From an uncultured Eubacteriales bacterium (lineage in GTDB: Bacteria > Bacillota > Clostridia > Oscillospirales > UMGS1783), in assembly GCA_900555065.1 (NCBI GenBank), contig USJY01000007.1, positions 1 through 15,358 on the forward strand: a DNA stretch of 15,358 nucleotides, read 5' to 3'. Shown here piece after piece: positions 1 through 8,431 of the stretch (position 1 is its first letter; every line of letters starts with the position of its first letter). The notes beneath the pieces are model-generated. The model was not told the DNA's origin and made no database searches. It worked only from the letters and a program-made list of their open reading frames with translations. The position numbers were made by a program, and so were the translations under genes.

Positions 1-279
1 AAACTGGAAAACGAAACCGACGTCATGGCGCCTGTACTCCGTAAGCTGCCGCCTGTTATAACCGCTGATCACGTGTCCGTCAAGCTGGATGGTTCCCTCG
101 TCGCAGGTATCCATGCCGCCAAGCATGTTGAGTATGGTCGTCTTTCCCGCGCCGCTCGAACCGACGATCACGCAGAATTCACCCTTTTCTATGGCGAAAT
201 CGGCGTGGTCGACCGCGGTAATCGTGACCTCGCCCATTTTATAAAATTTACAAACCTTATCAAACAGTATGTACGCCAT
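1..279 (-). CDS. ABC transporter ATP-binding protein, MacB/LolD type (partial, N-terminus only)
   Basis: Only the first 93 codons are present; the gene runs off the left edge. The product is the cytoplasmic ATPase subunit of an ABC transporter. The Walker A motif GSSGAGKTT is visible around residues 40-48, followed by the NMLGGMD segment typical of the LolD/MacB/FtsE-like group and the Q-loop FVFQF at the cut end. The Walker B and signature motifs lie outside the window. The ATG at 277-279 is preceded by AGGGG about 10 bases upstream. It follows yjbQ by 77 bases on the same strand with no clear terminator between them, so co-transcription is likely. In this family the partner is usually a FtsX-like permease encoded next to it, which would lie off the window. 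The substrate cannot be inferred. Confidence 0.93.
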   Translation of the reverse strand, partial: MAYILFDKVCKFYKMGEVTITAVDHADFAIEKGEFCVIVGSSGAGKTTILNMLGGMDTCDEGTIQLDGHVISGYNRRQLTEYRRHDVGFVFQF

Positions 280-356
280 TCTTTTCAAACCCCTGTAATC
301 CAAACGTTATCCCATTCGCTGCCGGACGCTAACGGCGAACAGGGCTTCAACAAGCT

Positions 357-773
357 CTATTCTCCGATCACTTTGATCAGGATCCGCTTGTCGCGCATGC
401 CGTCGAATTCGAAATAAAAGATCTGCTCCCAGGTTCCGAAATCCAGCCGTCCGTCCGTGACGGCGACCACTGATTCCCGGCCCATCACCGTACGTTTGAG
501 ATGCGCGTCGGCATTGTCCTCGTAACCGTTGTGCCGGTACTGGCTGTACGGCTTTTCCGGCGCGAGCTTTTCCAGCCATACTTCAAAGTCATGGTGGAGT
601 CCGCTCTCGTTGTCGTTGATGAACACGCTTGCGGTAATGTGCATGGGATTGACGAGTACAAGCCCCTCCCGCACGCCGCTCTCATCCACTGCCTGCTGAA
701 CCTGCGGAGTAATATTGACAACGCCCCTGCGCCGGGGAAGATTGATATGCAGTTCTTTTCTGTAACTTTTCAC
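357..773 (-). CDS. yjbQ: YjbQ/UPF0047 family protein (secondary thiamine-phosphate synthase-like)
   Basis: A 138-residue protein of the UPF0047/YjbQ family (TIGR00149), a compact fold whose E. coli member has weak thiamine-phosphate synthase activity; the true physiological role is unsettled. Family marks seen here: [11 protein letters not shown] (residues 44-54) with His45, the DNADAHLK stretch (86-93) with His91, G99, then [18 protein letters not shown] (113-130), equivalent to the conserved GTWQ..EFDGPR signature. The length matches the family (about 135-140 residues). I chose the GTG at 771-773 because AGGAGG lies 7 bases before it; an in-frame upstream ATG at 812 would start inside the hairpin at 792-821 and has no ribosome binding site. 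It sits between the LCP gene and the ABC ATPase, probably in one transcript. Confidence 0.92.
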   Translation of the reverse strand: MKSYRKELHINLPRRRGVVNITPQVQQAVDESGVREGLVLVNPMHITASVFINDNESGLHHDFEVWLEKLAPEKPYSQYRHNGYEDNADAHLKRTVMGRESVVAVTDGRLDFGTWEQIFYFEFDGMRDKRILIKVIGE

Positions 774-791
774 AATTCGTCCTCCTAGCAG

Positions 792-821
792 GATAGGGTT
801 TTGATTTCTCAAAACCCTATC
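792..821 (-). promoter_or_regulatory. Perfect 13-bp hairpin with GNRA loop between LCP gene and yjbQ
   Basis: The arm GATAGGGTTTTGA pairs perfectly with its complement across four bases. Read on the minus strand, the loop is GAAA, a stable GNRA tetraloop. There is no U-tract after the 3' arm; instead the yjbQ ribosome binding site AGGAGG begins about five bases later. It could be an attenuating or processing hairpin, a weak terminator that partly uncouples yjbQ from the LCP gene, or a DNA operator. The structure is directly visible; the function is inferred. Confidence 0.6.
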
Positions 822-829
822 ACAGTCTT

Positions 830-1921
830 CTAAGCTGCGGCTTCTGCCAGATCTGTACCGGAGCTTGCGCTGGCCGAGTTGTTTAACTCGTCCCGCTTGT
901 CGGGATGGATATCCCGATAAAAGAAATCATGGATGATCTCAGACGCCTCGTCCAGATCATATACGCAATAGTATACGCCGCCGATGCTCTGATCCGAATA
1001 CGTTTGCGGGATGACCGCCTGTTCAACGGTCAGATCGGACGAAAGCAGCGTCAGATACGATGCGATATCCAAATAATCCATTGAGGTGGCCGTTACCATG
1101 GGAATGACCTTTTGGGCAAGCCCTGGAAGCGCGCGCGTTTCCATCTGCATGGCCTCTTCAATCAATGCGGTCAGCACCTTGCGCTGCCGGGCGGTCCGTT
1201 CCTGGTCACCGTCGAGGTTGCGGATACGCGCATAGCCGACCGCCTGCGCGCCGCTCATATGCACCGTACCATAGTTAATCAGATAATCGGGGTCGTTGCT
1301 GATCTCTTCAATATTGCGGTTGGCCGAGTTCATCTCAGCCTGCGTAATCTCCAGCGTAACGCCGCCCACCGCGTCAATCACATCGGCCATGGATTCGAAG
1401 TTGACCGTCACATAGTCGCGGATGTCGAGGTTGAAGTTCTGGTTGAGCGTGCGCACTGCAAGCTCCGGGCCGCCGTATGCATAGGCGTGCCCAATCTTGT
1501 CCATACTGCCGTTGATGTCCACATAGCTGTCCCGCATAACGGAGACCATCTTGACCTTTTTCAGTTTTGGGTCGATGCTTACGATCACGATACAGTCCGA
1601 GCGCGTCTGGTCCGACTTGCCGTCCAGCCCGAACAGAGCGATGTTTTTCACCTCGGTCGGACCGACCAGACTGCTGAAGTTGGACGGGATGCCGAGCTGC
1701 TCGTCATCCCCTTCCAGCGGCTTTGTATTGAGTCCGCCGAAATAGACGAAAAAGAGAATTACGCCGCCGGCGATCACAACGACCAAAAAGCTGCCGAGCG
1801 CAAGCAGGACCGTACGCGCCGCGCTCTTCTTTTTCTTCCGTTTTACCGGTTTGCGCGCGGACGCCTGCACAGGCCTTTTTGCAGCCGACTTTTTCTTTTT
1901 TACATATTCCTGTCTGCTCAT
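830..1921 (-). CDS. LytR-CpsA-Psr (LCP) family cell-wall polymer ligase
   Basis: A 363-residue membrane-anchored enzyme of the LCP family, which transfers undecaprenyl-phosphate-linked glycopolymers (teichoic acids, capsule) to peptidoglycan outside the cell. A long Lys/Arg-rich cytoplasmic tail (residues 1-36) precedes one membrane helix (about 37-61). The LCP domain spans about 93-255: [11 protein letters not shown] (108-118), SVMRDSYV with Arg130/Asp131, [10 protein letters not shown] (142-151) and [21 protein letters not shown] (230-250), whose Asp and Arg residues bind the lipid pyrophosphate and Mg. The C-terminus is Ala/Ser-rich. The ATG at 1921 follows AAAGGA. It lies 38 bases downstream of ilvE on the same strand and is probably expressed from the ilvE promoter. 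Which polymer it attaches cannot be told. Confidence 0.95.
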   Translation of the reverse strand: MSRQEYVKKKKSAAKRPVQASARKPVKRKKKKSAARTVLLALGSFLVVVIAGGVILFFVYFGGLNTKPLEGDDEQLGIPSNFSSLVGPTEVKNIALFGLDGKSDQTRSDCIVIVSIDPKLKKVKMVSVMRDSYVDINGSMDKIGHAYAYGGPELAVRTLNQNFNLDIRDYVTVNFESMADVIDAVGGVTLEITQAEMNSANRNIEEISNDPDYLINYGTVHMSGAQAVGYARIRNLDGDQERTARQRKVLTALIEEAMQMETRALPGLAQKVIPMVTATSMDYLDIASYLTLLSSDLTVEQAVIPQTYSDQSIGGVYYCVYDLDEASEIIHDFFYRDIHPDKRDELNNSASASSGTDLAEAAA

Positions 1922-1959
1922 ATTTTCCTTTCATTAACCCGAAGCGGCTCCGCTAAGGC

Positions 1960-3027
1960 CTATTTTACCTCGTGCGTCCAACCGAACGGATCGGGCCGGC
2001 GGCCCCACTGGATGCCGGTCAGTTCGTCGTAGAGCTTCTGCGACATCGCGCCGATTTCGCCGTTGTTGATCACGGCGCATCTGTCGCCCCAGCGCAGCTC
2101 GCCGATCGGCGAAATGACCGCGGCCGTACCGCTTCCGAACGCCTCTTTGAGCTCGCCTTTTTCATGGGCGGCAAACAGCTCCTCGACAGAGATCAGCCGC
2201 TCCTCTACCGGGACATTCCATGAGTTGAGCAGTTCAATGACTGAGCGCCTGGTAATACCGGGCAGAATACTGCCCTGCAGGACCGGTGTGACGATCGTGT
2301 CCCCGATCTTGAAAAAGACGTTCATGGTCCCGACTTCCTCGATGTATTTGCGTTCCACGCCGTCCAGCCACAGCACCTGTGTATAGTGAACCTGCTTGGC
2401 CTCCTGCTGCGCCTTCAGGGATGCGGCGTAGTTCGCGCCTGTCTTGGCCTGGCCGAGCCCGCCGCGCACGGCGCGGACATAGGTCGGTTCCACATAAATC
2501 TTGACAGGGTTGAGGCCTTCGGGATAATATGCGCCCACAGGCGAAAGGATGATGATGAACTTGTACTGATTTCCGACGCGCACGCCCACGTACGGATCGG
2601 TCGCAAAGATAAACGGACGGATATACAGCGAGGTATCGGGCGCGCTGGGGATCCAGTCCCGGTCGATCTTCAGAAGTTCTTCCAGCGCGTGGATACAGAA
2701 ATCCGGATCAATCTTGGGAATACAGACGCGCTCGTTGGAGTTGTTGAGGCGTTCCATGTTCTTTTCCGGACGGAACAGAAGAATCCTGCGATCCGGCGCA
2801 AGGTACGCCTTCATGCCCTCAAATACTTCCTGCGCATAGTGGAACACCATAGCGGCGGGATCCAGCTCGATCGGAGCATACGGGACGATTCTCGCATCAT
2901 GCCAGCCTACGCCCTCCGTATAGTCCATGATAAACATGTGGTCTGTAAAATATTGGCCAAAACCCAGATGGTTCTGGTCCGGCTTCTGCTTGGGGTGTTT
3001 CGTCAGTTCAACGCGGATGTCCTGCAT
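1960..3027 (-). CDS. ilvE: Branched-chain amino acid aminotransferase (class IV, BCAT type II)
   Basis: A 355-residue PLP enzyme that interconverts leucine, isoleucine and valine with their 2-oxo acids, using glutamate/2-oxoglutarate. Family marks: HYAQEVFEGMKAY (63-75), LFRPEKNMERLNNS (84-97), the PLP-binding lysine Lys195 in GQAKTGANYAASL, EEVGTMNVFF (230-239), GSILPGITRRSV (252-263) and the FGSGTAAVISPIG phosphate-binding segment (297-309). Length and order match the long BCAT type II proteins of Firmicutes and eukaryotes rather than the shorter E. coli IlvE. The ATG at 3027 follows AAGGAGG with 8 bases spacing. It has its own strong promoter and a short leader of about 45 bases, too short for a T-box, so no leader-mediated amino-acid control is seen. 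Confidence 0.97.
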   Translation of the reverse strand: MQDIRVELTKHPKQKPDQNHLGFGQYFTDHMFIMDYTEGVGWHDARIVPYAPIELDPAAMVFHYAQEVFEGMKAYLAPDRRILLFRPEKNMERLNNSNERVCIPKIDPDFCIHALEELLKIDRDWIPSAPDTSLYIRPFIFATDPYVGVRVGNQYKFIIILSPVGAYYPEGLNPVKIYVEPTYVRAVRGGLGQAKTGANYAASLKAQQEAKQVHYTQVLWLDGVERKYIEEVGTMNVFFKIGDTIVTPVLQGSILPGITRRSVIELLNSWNVPVEERLISVEELFAAHEKGELKEAFGSGTAAVISPIGELRWGDRCAVINNGEIGAMSQKLYDELTGIQWGRRPDPFGWTHEVK

Positions 3028-3080
3028 ATAGAATGCCTCCTTATATCTTATTTATGAGTACAACAATTCTTTAAGTACTT

Positions 3081-3109
3081 ATTATACTACTCGACTTTAA
3101 AAAATACAA
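3081..3109 (-). promoter_or_regulatory. Sigma-A promoter of ilvE
   Basis: On the minus strand, TTGTAT (3104-3109) and a perfect TATAAT (3081-3086) are separated by 17 bases. Transcription would start near 3074, giving a leader of about 45 bases before ilvE. The region between this promoter and the fprA terminator (3110-3200) holds GC-rich palindromic sequence but no recognisable element. Confidence 0.8.
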
Positions 3110-3200
3110 CATGGATATATGAATTTTTACGTACAAAGGGAAAATCATAGCGAAAAATGGCGGCCGCCTTCCGACCGGCCGTCCGCGGGCCATACGGCTG

Positions 3201-3245
3201 AAAAAAACATGGCTGCGGGAAACAACTGCCGCAGCCATGTTTTTT
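3201..3245 (-). terminator. Rho-independent terminator of fprA
   Basis: A 12-bp perfect stem, arm ACATGGCTGCGG, is flanked by A6-7 on one side and T6 on the other, so the minus-strand transcript ends in a clear U-tract nine bases after the fprA stop codon. It isolates fprA from the ilvE unit downstream. Confidence 0.92.
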
Positions 3246-3253
3246 CAATGTAT

Positions 3254-4462
3254 TCAGCCTTGCAGCCATACGGCGAACTTCTGCCCGTAAGCCTGCGCTG
3301 CGTCGAGGTCGGCGTCGGTCGGCACGAACACCACCCGGAAATCCTGTTCAAACACATCCGCTTTCAGCGCGGCAAGCCGGCCGCGCAGATTCGCGGCTGC
3401 TTCTCCGCTCCAGCCATAGGAGCCGAACACCGCCGTTTTGCGCCTGGCCATGCCGATCGCCTCCGCGTGCGCCAGCAGGATATGGAGCGGGGGGACTGCG
3501 TCGCGGTTGATGGTGGGCGAACCGACGAGAAACGCGTCGGATTCGTTCATCTGCCGGGCCAGCACGCCCATATCGTGCTCGATCACATCATAGACGGGGA
3601 CCGACGCGGCCGGCAGAACATCGCGAATGCCGTCCGCAATACGTTCGGCGATCCGGCGCGTGTTCCCGTAAGCGCTGCAATAGAAAACGGGGATTTTCTT
3701 TGCGGCGGCGTCTGCCGGCGCGCTCCACGCGCGGTATTTCGAGACGGCGGTCTCCAGCAGCCCGCCCCGCTGCAGCATCGGGCCGTGGCTCGGCGCCACG
3801 AGATCGACGTCAAGCGCGGCAAACCGGTCCAGACCGTTGCGCACATATGAGGGAAACGGGCCGAAAATCGCGTCGTAATAACCGCGGAAAGCCTCGTCAT
3901 AGGCCGCGCGGTATCGGATTGCATGATCAAACATCTGCGGCTCACAGTAGTGCGCGCCCAGGAAATCGCAGGTGAACAGAATCCGGTCCTCCCGCAGGTA
4001 GGTGAACATGGAATCCGGCCAGTGCAGAAACGGCGCGCTGATAAATGTGAGCGTCTTTCCGCCAAGATCGAGCGTATCGCCGTCTTTTACGACCGTAACG
4101 TTCAGATCCGGACGGTTGGTGATATTTTTTAAAAAGATGGAACCAGACTGCGTCGCATATATTTTCAGGTTCGGATACAGCTCCAGAAGTTTTGCGATCG
4201 CTCCGGAGTGATCCGGCTCGTTGTGGTTCATGACAAGGCAGTCAATGCCGTGAAACCCGTCCGTATCCCGCAGGTTTTCAAGCAGGTAATCCAGATACTC
4301 CCTGTGTACGGCCTCTATCAGCGCCGTTTTTTCCGTCCCCTGCACAAGATAGGAGTTATAGCTTGTACCGTACTCCGTTTTCATGACCACGTCGAAGGTG
4401 CGCATACCAGGGTTCAACACGCCTACATTCCATACATTTTCACACATCTTTACATGAAACAT
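3254..4462 (-). CDS. fprA: A-type flavodiiron protein (FprA family)
   Basis: A 402-residue cytoplasmic enzyme that reduces O2 to water and/or NO to N2O, protecting anaerobes. The N-terminal metallo-beta-lactamase-like domain (about 10-250) carries the full diiron ligand set: His80, Glu82, Asp84 and His85 in HNEPDHSG, His147 in FLHWPDSM, Asp166 in CDFLGAH and His226 in PSHGPM. The C-terminal flavodoxin domain (257-402) starts with PVFYCSAYGNTRR, the FMN phosphate loop, and includes GSPTINRDAVPP (314-325) and GSYGWSGEA. There is no fused rubredoxin, so electrons must come from a separate carrier. The ATG at 4462 follows GGGAGG about 7 bases upstream. It is transcribed alone, with its own promoter and terminator. 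O2 versus NO preference cannot be told from sequence. Confidence 0.96.
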   Translation of the reverse strand: MFHVKMCENVWNVGVLNPGMRTFDVVMKTEYGTSYNSYLVQGTEKTALIEAVHREYLDYLLENLRDTDGFHGIDCLVMNHNEPDHSGAIAKLLELYPNLKIYATQSGSIFLKNITNRPDLNVTVVKDGDTLDLGGKTLTFISAPFLHWPDSMFTYLREDRILFTCDFLGAHYCEPQMFDHAIRYRAAYDEAFRGYYDAIFGPFPSYVRNGLDRFAALDVDLVAPSHGPMLQRGGLLETAVSKYRAWSAPADAAAKKIPVFYCSAYGNTRRIAERIADGIRDVLPAASVPVYDVIEHDMGVLARQMNESDAFLVGSPTINRDAVPPLHILLAHAEAIGMARRKTAVFGSYGWSGEAAANLRGRLAALKADVFEQDFRVVFVPTDADLDAAQAYGQKFAVWLQG

Positions 4463-4506
4463 CTTCTTTCCTCCCTGCTCGCTTATACTGCGTATTTTCT
4501 GAGTTT

Positions 4507-4536
4507 ATTATATCATATTTATACCGTACATGTAAA
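4507..4536 (-). promoter_or_regulatory. Extended -10 promoter of fprA
   Basis: On the minus strand TTTACA (4531-4536) is 18 bases from TATAAT (4507-4512), and the -10 box is preceded by TGA, an extended -10 element. Transcription would start near 4500, about 40 bases before the fprA start codon. Confidence 0.75.
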
Positions 4537-4572
4537 CATTAAATGTCCATTTTTTACGCGGAAGAGCTATAA

Positions 4573-4600
4573 AAGGGCCGGCGCTGAAGCGCCGGCCCTT
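4573..4600 (-). terminator. Terminator after the secreted glycosidase gene
   Basis: A 12-bp perfect stem with arm AAGGGCCGGCGC and a four-base loop. On the minus strand the 3' arm ends in CCCTT followed by TTATAG, a short U-rich tail. It lies about 170 bases after the glycosidase stop codon and 37 bases upstream of the fprA -35 box. Confidence 0.75.
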
Positions 4601-4767
4601 CTCCCGATGACTTCCCATGATGTCTGTTCTCCAAAGCCAGACGGTGTAACCGACCTGGCTTTGGCCGCCCAGCCTGCGCGCGGCGGCAATCGCCGCATAT
4701 GCAGGCCGGGCGTTGGTATGAGATCGCAGGATACGGCGCGCCGCAAAGCGGCTGTTCGCTGCGGTTC
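4601..4767 (-). other. Structured untranslated 3' region of the glycosidase transcript
   Basis: No credible gene. The stretch holds a 10-bp perfect inverted repeat (CCAAAGCCAG at 4631-4640 with its complement at 4655-4664, 14-base loop) and several GC-rich smaller palindromes between the stop codon and the terminator. It could protect the mRNA 3' end, be a first terminator without a U-tract, or be a processed small RNA. The inverted repeat is visible; the role is inferred. Confidence 0.45.
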
Positions 4768-7700
4768 TCAGCTCTGCTGTACCGGCTCAATATAGATGAG
4801 CTCGGAATCGTACTGCTCCGTCATGCCCGTGACGTTGATGCCCGTGCTCATCAGCTCCGCGCCGGTTTTGACGCAGTTCTGCGCCGTCCGGTCGATAAAG
4901 GTGAGCGTATAGCTCGTATTCGCATCCAGGCCCTTGAGTACGATGGTCTTGCTGTTGGGCGCCGTGGTGTTCTCTTTGAAGAGCATGACCACGCCCTTGT
5001 CTATATTCTCGTTGTAATACTGAATCCCGTCCCAATCTGCATATGTCCAGCCCGTAGGCGACGGCAGGATATGATATACGTTGCAGTCGCGCAGGATCGG
5101 GCGCTGGACCTGGTTGTACAGGTCGTGATGGGTCTCGATCATGGCGTTGTGCTGCACCAGAGCCTGATGCGGAAATGCCAGCATGGACGCGCCCATCATA
5201 CCGGTACGCAGGGCGTACTTGCTGTACTCCTCGCTCGTCCAGCACTGTTGTCCGCTTGTCAGGATGTTTCCATAGCCTGTGAGCGCGCCGTAGTCACGGC
5301 TGGTGTAGGTCATGTTCAGATCGGCCTTTAACTGCACGGGATGAATCATATAGCTGTTGGCATACAGCGACATTCTATGGTTGAGCGGCAGGGCCGTGTC
5401 CTCCGTTGTCATGAACGTCATGCGTTCGAGGGTTGTGAACTCCTTGAGCGTACCGCCGCCCATGCAGTGCTCATACCGGAAGTCCGAGCTGTAGTCAATC
5501 ATGGTGTCGAGAATTTCCAGCAGCCCCTCGTGCGAGTCGTAGTCATGGCTTGCCTCTACGTTGAAATCGCTGCGCCAGTAGTCAAAGCCAAGACCATAGT
5601 CGTTGTTTGTCGGCCTGAAACGCTCCTTGAGCGCCTGTATCTGCAGGTTTCGTCCATATTCCGTGCCGATGTCCACGCCCTGGTATGTATCCGCCATATA
5701 CAGTGCAAAACGCATGTTCGGGCTGTGCGCGCGGATTGCAGACCACAGGTTATGACCGTTCGGGTATTTGGTCGCGTCGGGCAGCCACTTGTCTTCCGTC
5801 ACGACATCCTGCCTGGCCGCGTACCCATCCGGGACTGTCCAGGGGTAGTCCATCTTAACCACGCGGATATAGTCCTCTATATCCGGCCACAGGTTTACGA
5901 CGGTCTGGAAATCGGCGGCCGTACCGATCATAATATCGGCTTCGATCATGGGCTCGTCCGAATTGTTGTACAGCGAACGGGTGATCTTGTAGTCCCAGAA
6001 CCAGTTCTTCATGTCGTTCGACCCGTCGTCCAGGTCTCCCTCATAGGTGCCGATAAAGAAGCCGGGAATCTCGATCGCCGTACCCGCACTGCGCGTAATG
6101 GATGACGTTGTACTGTCGTCCAGGTAGGTCGTAACGCCGATATTTCCCTCGTTGTTCATACGGACCAGAATTTTGCCGAAGCTCCAGTAATGGCCGATAT
6201 AGAAGCCGTGGTCGCCGTCCACATCCACCATCTGGAAAGGCAGGATACTGCCCACCGGCGTATAGTAGTTCTCCACCGATGTGAGCACCTGGCTGCCAAA
6301 GCTGAGTTCGGTAGGCAGAATCCCCTGTGAAAAATAGGGATCGGATCCGTCGTTGACACGGGAGCGGCTGAAGCGGTACAGGGTCGCGTCGCCGTCCGGC
6401 TCCATGCGGAAGTTAGCGCTAACCGCATCGGCATACTTTACGCTGACCGACTGCGTATTGGACAGAATCTCCTGCCTGTATTCAATCGGGCCTACGCCGC
6501 TGCGCGCCGTCCAGTACGCATTGAGTTTCAACGCGCCGTCCGGCGATGCGAATTCAATTTTGAGCTCCTGCCCGTTTGTGATCGAATTCAGGCTCGAAGT
6601 CACATATTGCCAGTCCACAGACTGGGAGTTGACGACGTTGACCAACGGCACGCGGATGGCTTCGCTGACCCATTGGGTCGCGCCGGTCGCGCCGGTGGTA
6701 AGCGATGTAATATAGTGGTTGTCGTTGGCTATTTTAATGGTCGCCTTCGTGTTGGCCGATCCGATCTGGTACACCGCGTCCACGTCCGACAGGGTGACGC
6801 CGACCGGGAACGCTTTATTGTCGTCCCAGTCTATCTCGATAAATTTTATGTCGTCAAAATACATCGGCGCGCCGGAAAGCGCGTTATCCACGACGCAGCG
6901 CGGATAAACCGTCGTGCGGTCGCCGCTGTAGAATACCTGAGACACCTCTACCCATTCCCCCGCGACGTCCTTGCCCATCTGCGTGCCGGGAATATCGGCC
7001 TGGTTGGAATCGAGCAGATTGAAATACGCCGTGCCCTGCAAATCCGACCGGTAGAGCTTCGCGGTATAGTTATAATACGTATTGGGCTTGACCGTCATGG
7101 GACTGCCAATGCAGATACCGGTCGAAGTCGCCACGGCGCGCAGCATATAATCTCCGTCCGCCGGCGTAACCGAACCCTGCGCGCCAACGCGCGTCCAGCG
7201 CGTATCCTGATTCCAGCCGGTCGCGCTCGTCCCGCTCCCGTCCTCAAAGCTGCCGTTGGTGACAAGCGACGTCGGCGCAGGATCAAAGAGCACTTCGCGG
7301 AACTGGATGTCGTCGAAGTACACCGCTTGCCCCGTCAGTGAAGTGGAAGTGTTGTCTACCACGCAACGCGGATAAATCGTCGTATTGTTTCCCGTGTAGA
7401 ACGTCAGGGATATCTCATACCACTCATTCGCGACGGTCTCCGTACCGATCTGCGTGCCGGCTATGTCGGCCTGGCTGGAGTTTAACAGATTGCAGTACGC
7501 CGTACCGCCCAGGCTCTTGCGGTAGATTTTGCAGGAGTACTCATAATACGTGTTGGCCTTGACCGTCATGGGGGTGCCGATGGTCAGCGCCGTCGTCGTG
7601 GACAGTACCTTCATCATGCTGCTGCCGCTGGCCGGCGTTACGCCGTTTTCCGCGCCGACGCGCGTCCAGCGCGCATCCTGATTCCAGCCGGTCGCACTCG

Positions 7701-8307
7701 TGCCGCTGCCGAGCTCAAAACTTCCGTTGGGAACAAGGTTTTCCCCGTAACCGGTGCTCACCTTGCGCAGCGATACGTCGTCGAGCCATACCTTCTGTCC
7801 AGTCTTCAGGGCGTTTGCAACACAGCGGAGTTTGATGGGTGTGGAAGGAGCCACAAATTCAACTGTCAACTGCTCAAATTCTCCGGTCTTAGTGGCGGAC
7901 GCGGATCCAAGCGCGCCCTCGTTGACGTCCATATAGACGTTGGAGGTCACGCCCGTATCGCGTTTGACCCAAAACGTCAGCCGGTATGTGGATCCTCCGT
8001 CGAGCTGCAGGGTGCTTTCGTTCCCCTCCTGGGACGTGTAGTACACTCCGGCATTCTCTGACGAGAGTCCTGTGCCCTGTCCCGTCGCCATAAGCGCAGC
8101 GGAGTTGCTGCGGCCGCCGGTGGTGACGCGCTGCCATGTGCCGCCGTTCCAGTCTACACGCAGCCACCAGTTGTCGAGATCCGCGCTCTCGAAACTTCCG
8201 TTCGCGATCATCTCCGCGCCCAGGCTGTCCGTTGCCTGCAGCGGCGTGATGAGCGTGGTCAGCACCAGAATGATCGCCACGAGCAAACTGAGCCCTTGTT
8301 TGTTCAT
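4768..8307 (-). CDS. Secreted multi-modular glycoside hydrolase, GH36/clan GH-D-like, with three CBM-like modules
   Basis: An 1179-residue exported protein, probably cleaving alpha-galactoside-type or related sugars outside the cell. Residues 1-25 are a signal peptide with likely cleavage after LQA. Three beta-sandwich modules follow (about 32-183, 190-338, 347-491), each opening with NGSFE and closing with a W/Y-x-DD sheet edge, as in CBM4/9-type modules. The remainder (about 500-1179) resembles family GH36: a large beta-domain ending in GFFIGTYEGDLDDGSND (about 749-765), a barrel with RSDFN (Asp914 as candidate nucleophile, equivalent to KWDMN), YEHCMGGG (945-952, equivalent to the ExCxxGG motif) and TTED (Asp970 as candidate acid/base), then a small C-terminal beta-domain. 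No dockerin, SLH or sortase signal is seen. I chose the ATG at 8307 because AAAGGAG lies 8 bases before it; an in-frame GTG at 8325 overlaps that site. Family assignment is by motif, so exact substrate is unknown. Confidence 0.82.
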   Translation of the reverse strand: MNKQGLSLLVAIILVLTTLITPLQATDSLGAEMIANGSFESADLDNWWLRVDWNGGTWQRVTTGGRSNSAALMATGQGTGLSSENAGVYYTSQEGNESTLQLDGGSTYRLTFWVKRDTGVTSNVYMDVNEGALGSASATKTGEFEQLTVEFVAPSTPIKLRCVANALKTGQKVWLDDVSLRKVSTGYGENLVPNGSFELGSGTSATGWNQDARWTRVGAENGVTPASGSSMMKVLSTTTALTIGTPMTVKANTYYEYSCKIYRKSLGGTAYCNLLNSSQADIAGTQIGTETVANEWYEISLTFYTGNNTTIYPRCVVDNTSTSLTGQAVYFDDIQFREVLFDPAPTSLVTNGSFEDGSGTSATGWNQDTRWTRVGAQGSVTPADGDYMLRAVATSTGICIGSPMTVKPNTYYNYTAKLYRSDLQGTAYFNLLDSNQADIPGTQMGKDVAGEWVEVSQVFYSGDRTTVYPRCVVDNALSGAPMYFDDIKFIEIDWDDNKAFPVGVTLSDVDAVYQIGSANTKATIKIANDNHYITSLTTGATGATQWVSEAIRVPLVNVVNSQSVDWQYVTSSLNSITNGQELKIEFASPDGALKLNAYWTARSGVGPIEYRQEILSNTQSVSVKYADAVSANFRMEPDGDATLYRFSRSRVNDGSDPYFSQGILPTELSFGSQVLTSVENYYTPVGSILPFQMVDVDGDHGFYIGHYWSFGKILVRMNNEGNIGVTTYLDDSTTSSITRSAGTAIEIPGFFIGTYEGDLDDGSNDMKNWFWDYKITRSLYNNSDEPMIEADIMIGTAADFQTVVNLWPDIEDYIRVVKMDYPWTVPDGYAARQDVVTEDKWLPDATKYPNGHNLWSAIRAHSPNMRFALYMADTYQGVDIGTEYGRNLQIQALKERFRPTNNDYGLGFDYWRSDFNVEASHDYDSHEGLLEILDTMIDYSSDFRYEHCMGGGTLKEFTTLERMTFMTTEDTALPLNHRMSLYANSYMIHPVQLKADLNMTYTSRDYGALTGYGNILTSGQQCWTSEEYSKYALRTGMMGASMLAFPHQALVQHNAMIETHHDLYNQVQRPILRDCNVYHILPSPTGWTYADWDGIQYYNENIDKGVVMLFKENTTAPNSKTIVLKGLDANTSYTLTFIDRTAQNCVKTGAELMSTGINVTGMTEQYDSELIYIEPVQQS
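6835..7740 (-). repeat. Tandem duplication of a CBM-like module within the glycosidase gene
   Basis: The second and third modules (7294-7740 and 6835-7269) are visibly homologous at protein and DNA level. Both carry NGSFE, GSGTSATGWNQD, RWTRVGA, NTYY, GTAY, QADI, YPRCVVDN and YFDDI in the same order and spacing. The first module is much more divergent, so the second and third arose by a more recent internal duplication. They probably multiply binding to the same glycan. Confidence 0.9.
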
Positions 8308-8431
8308 CCTTTTTTCTCCTTTCACCTTTGCATATTATTCAGGGATATGCCGATTTCCATATCTACTATGGGGCATTCCCTCCAAAATCGTGTTCCCCCC
8401 GCCTGCAGACCAGATTCCATAAAACTTTCTT

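Noticed and set aside
1112..2032. Long plus-strand open frame opposite the LCP gene
   Set aside because: It is the antisense shadow of the well-supported LCP gene; His/Arg-rich composition and no ribosome site.
3028..3200. T-box or other leader element before ilvE
   Set aside because: The promoter lies only about 50 bases before the start codon, leaving no room for a T-box, and no specifier or antiterminator pattern is visible.
5341..7341. Several long plus-strand frames opposite the glycosidase gene
   Set aside because: All are antisense shadows of a gene with clear domains, signal peptide, promoter and ribosome site.
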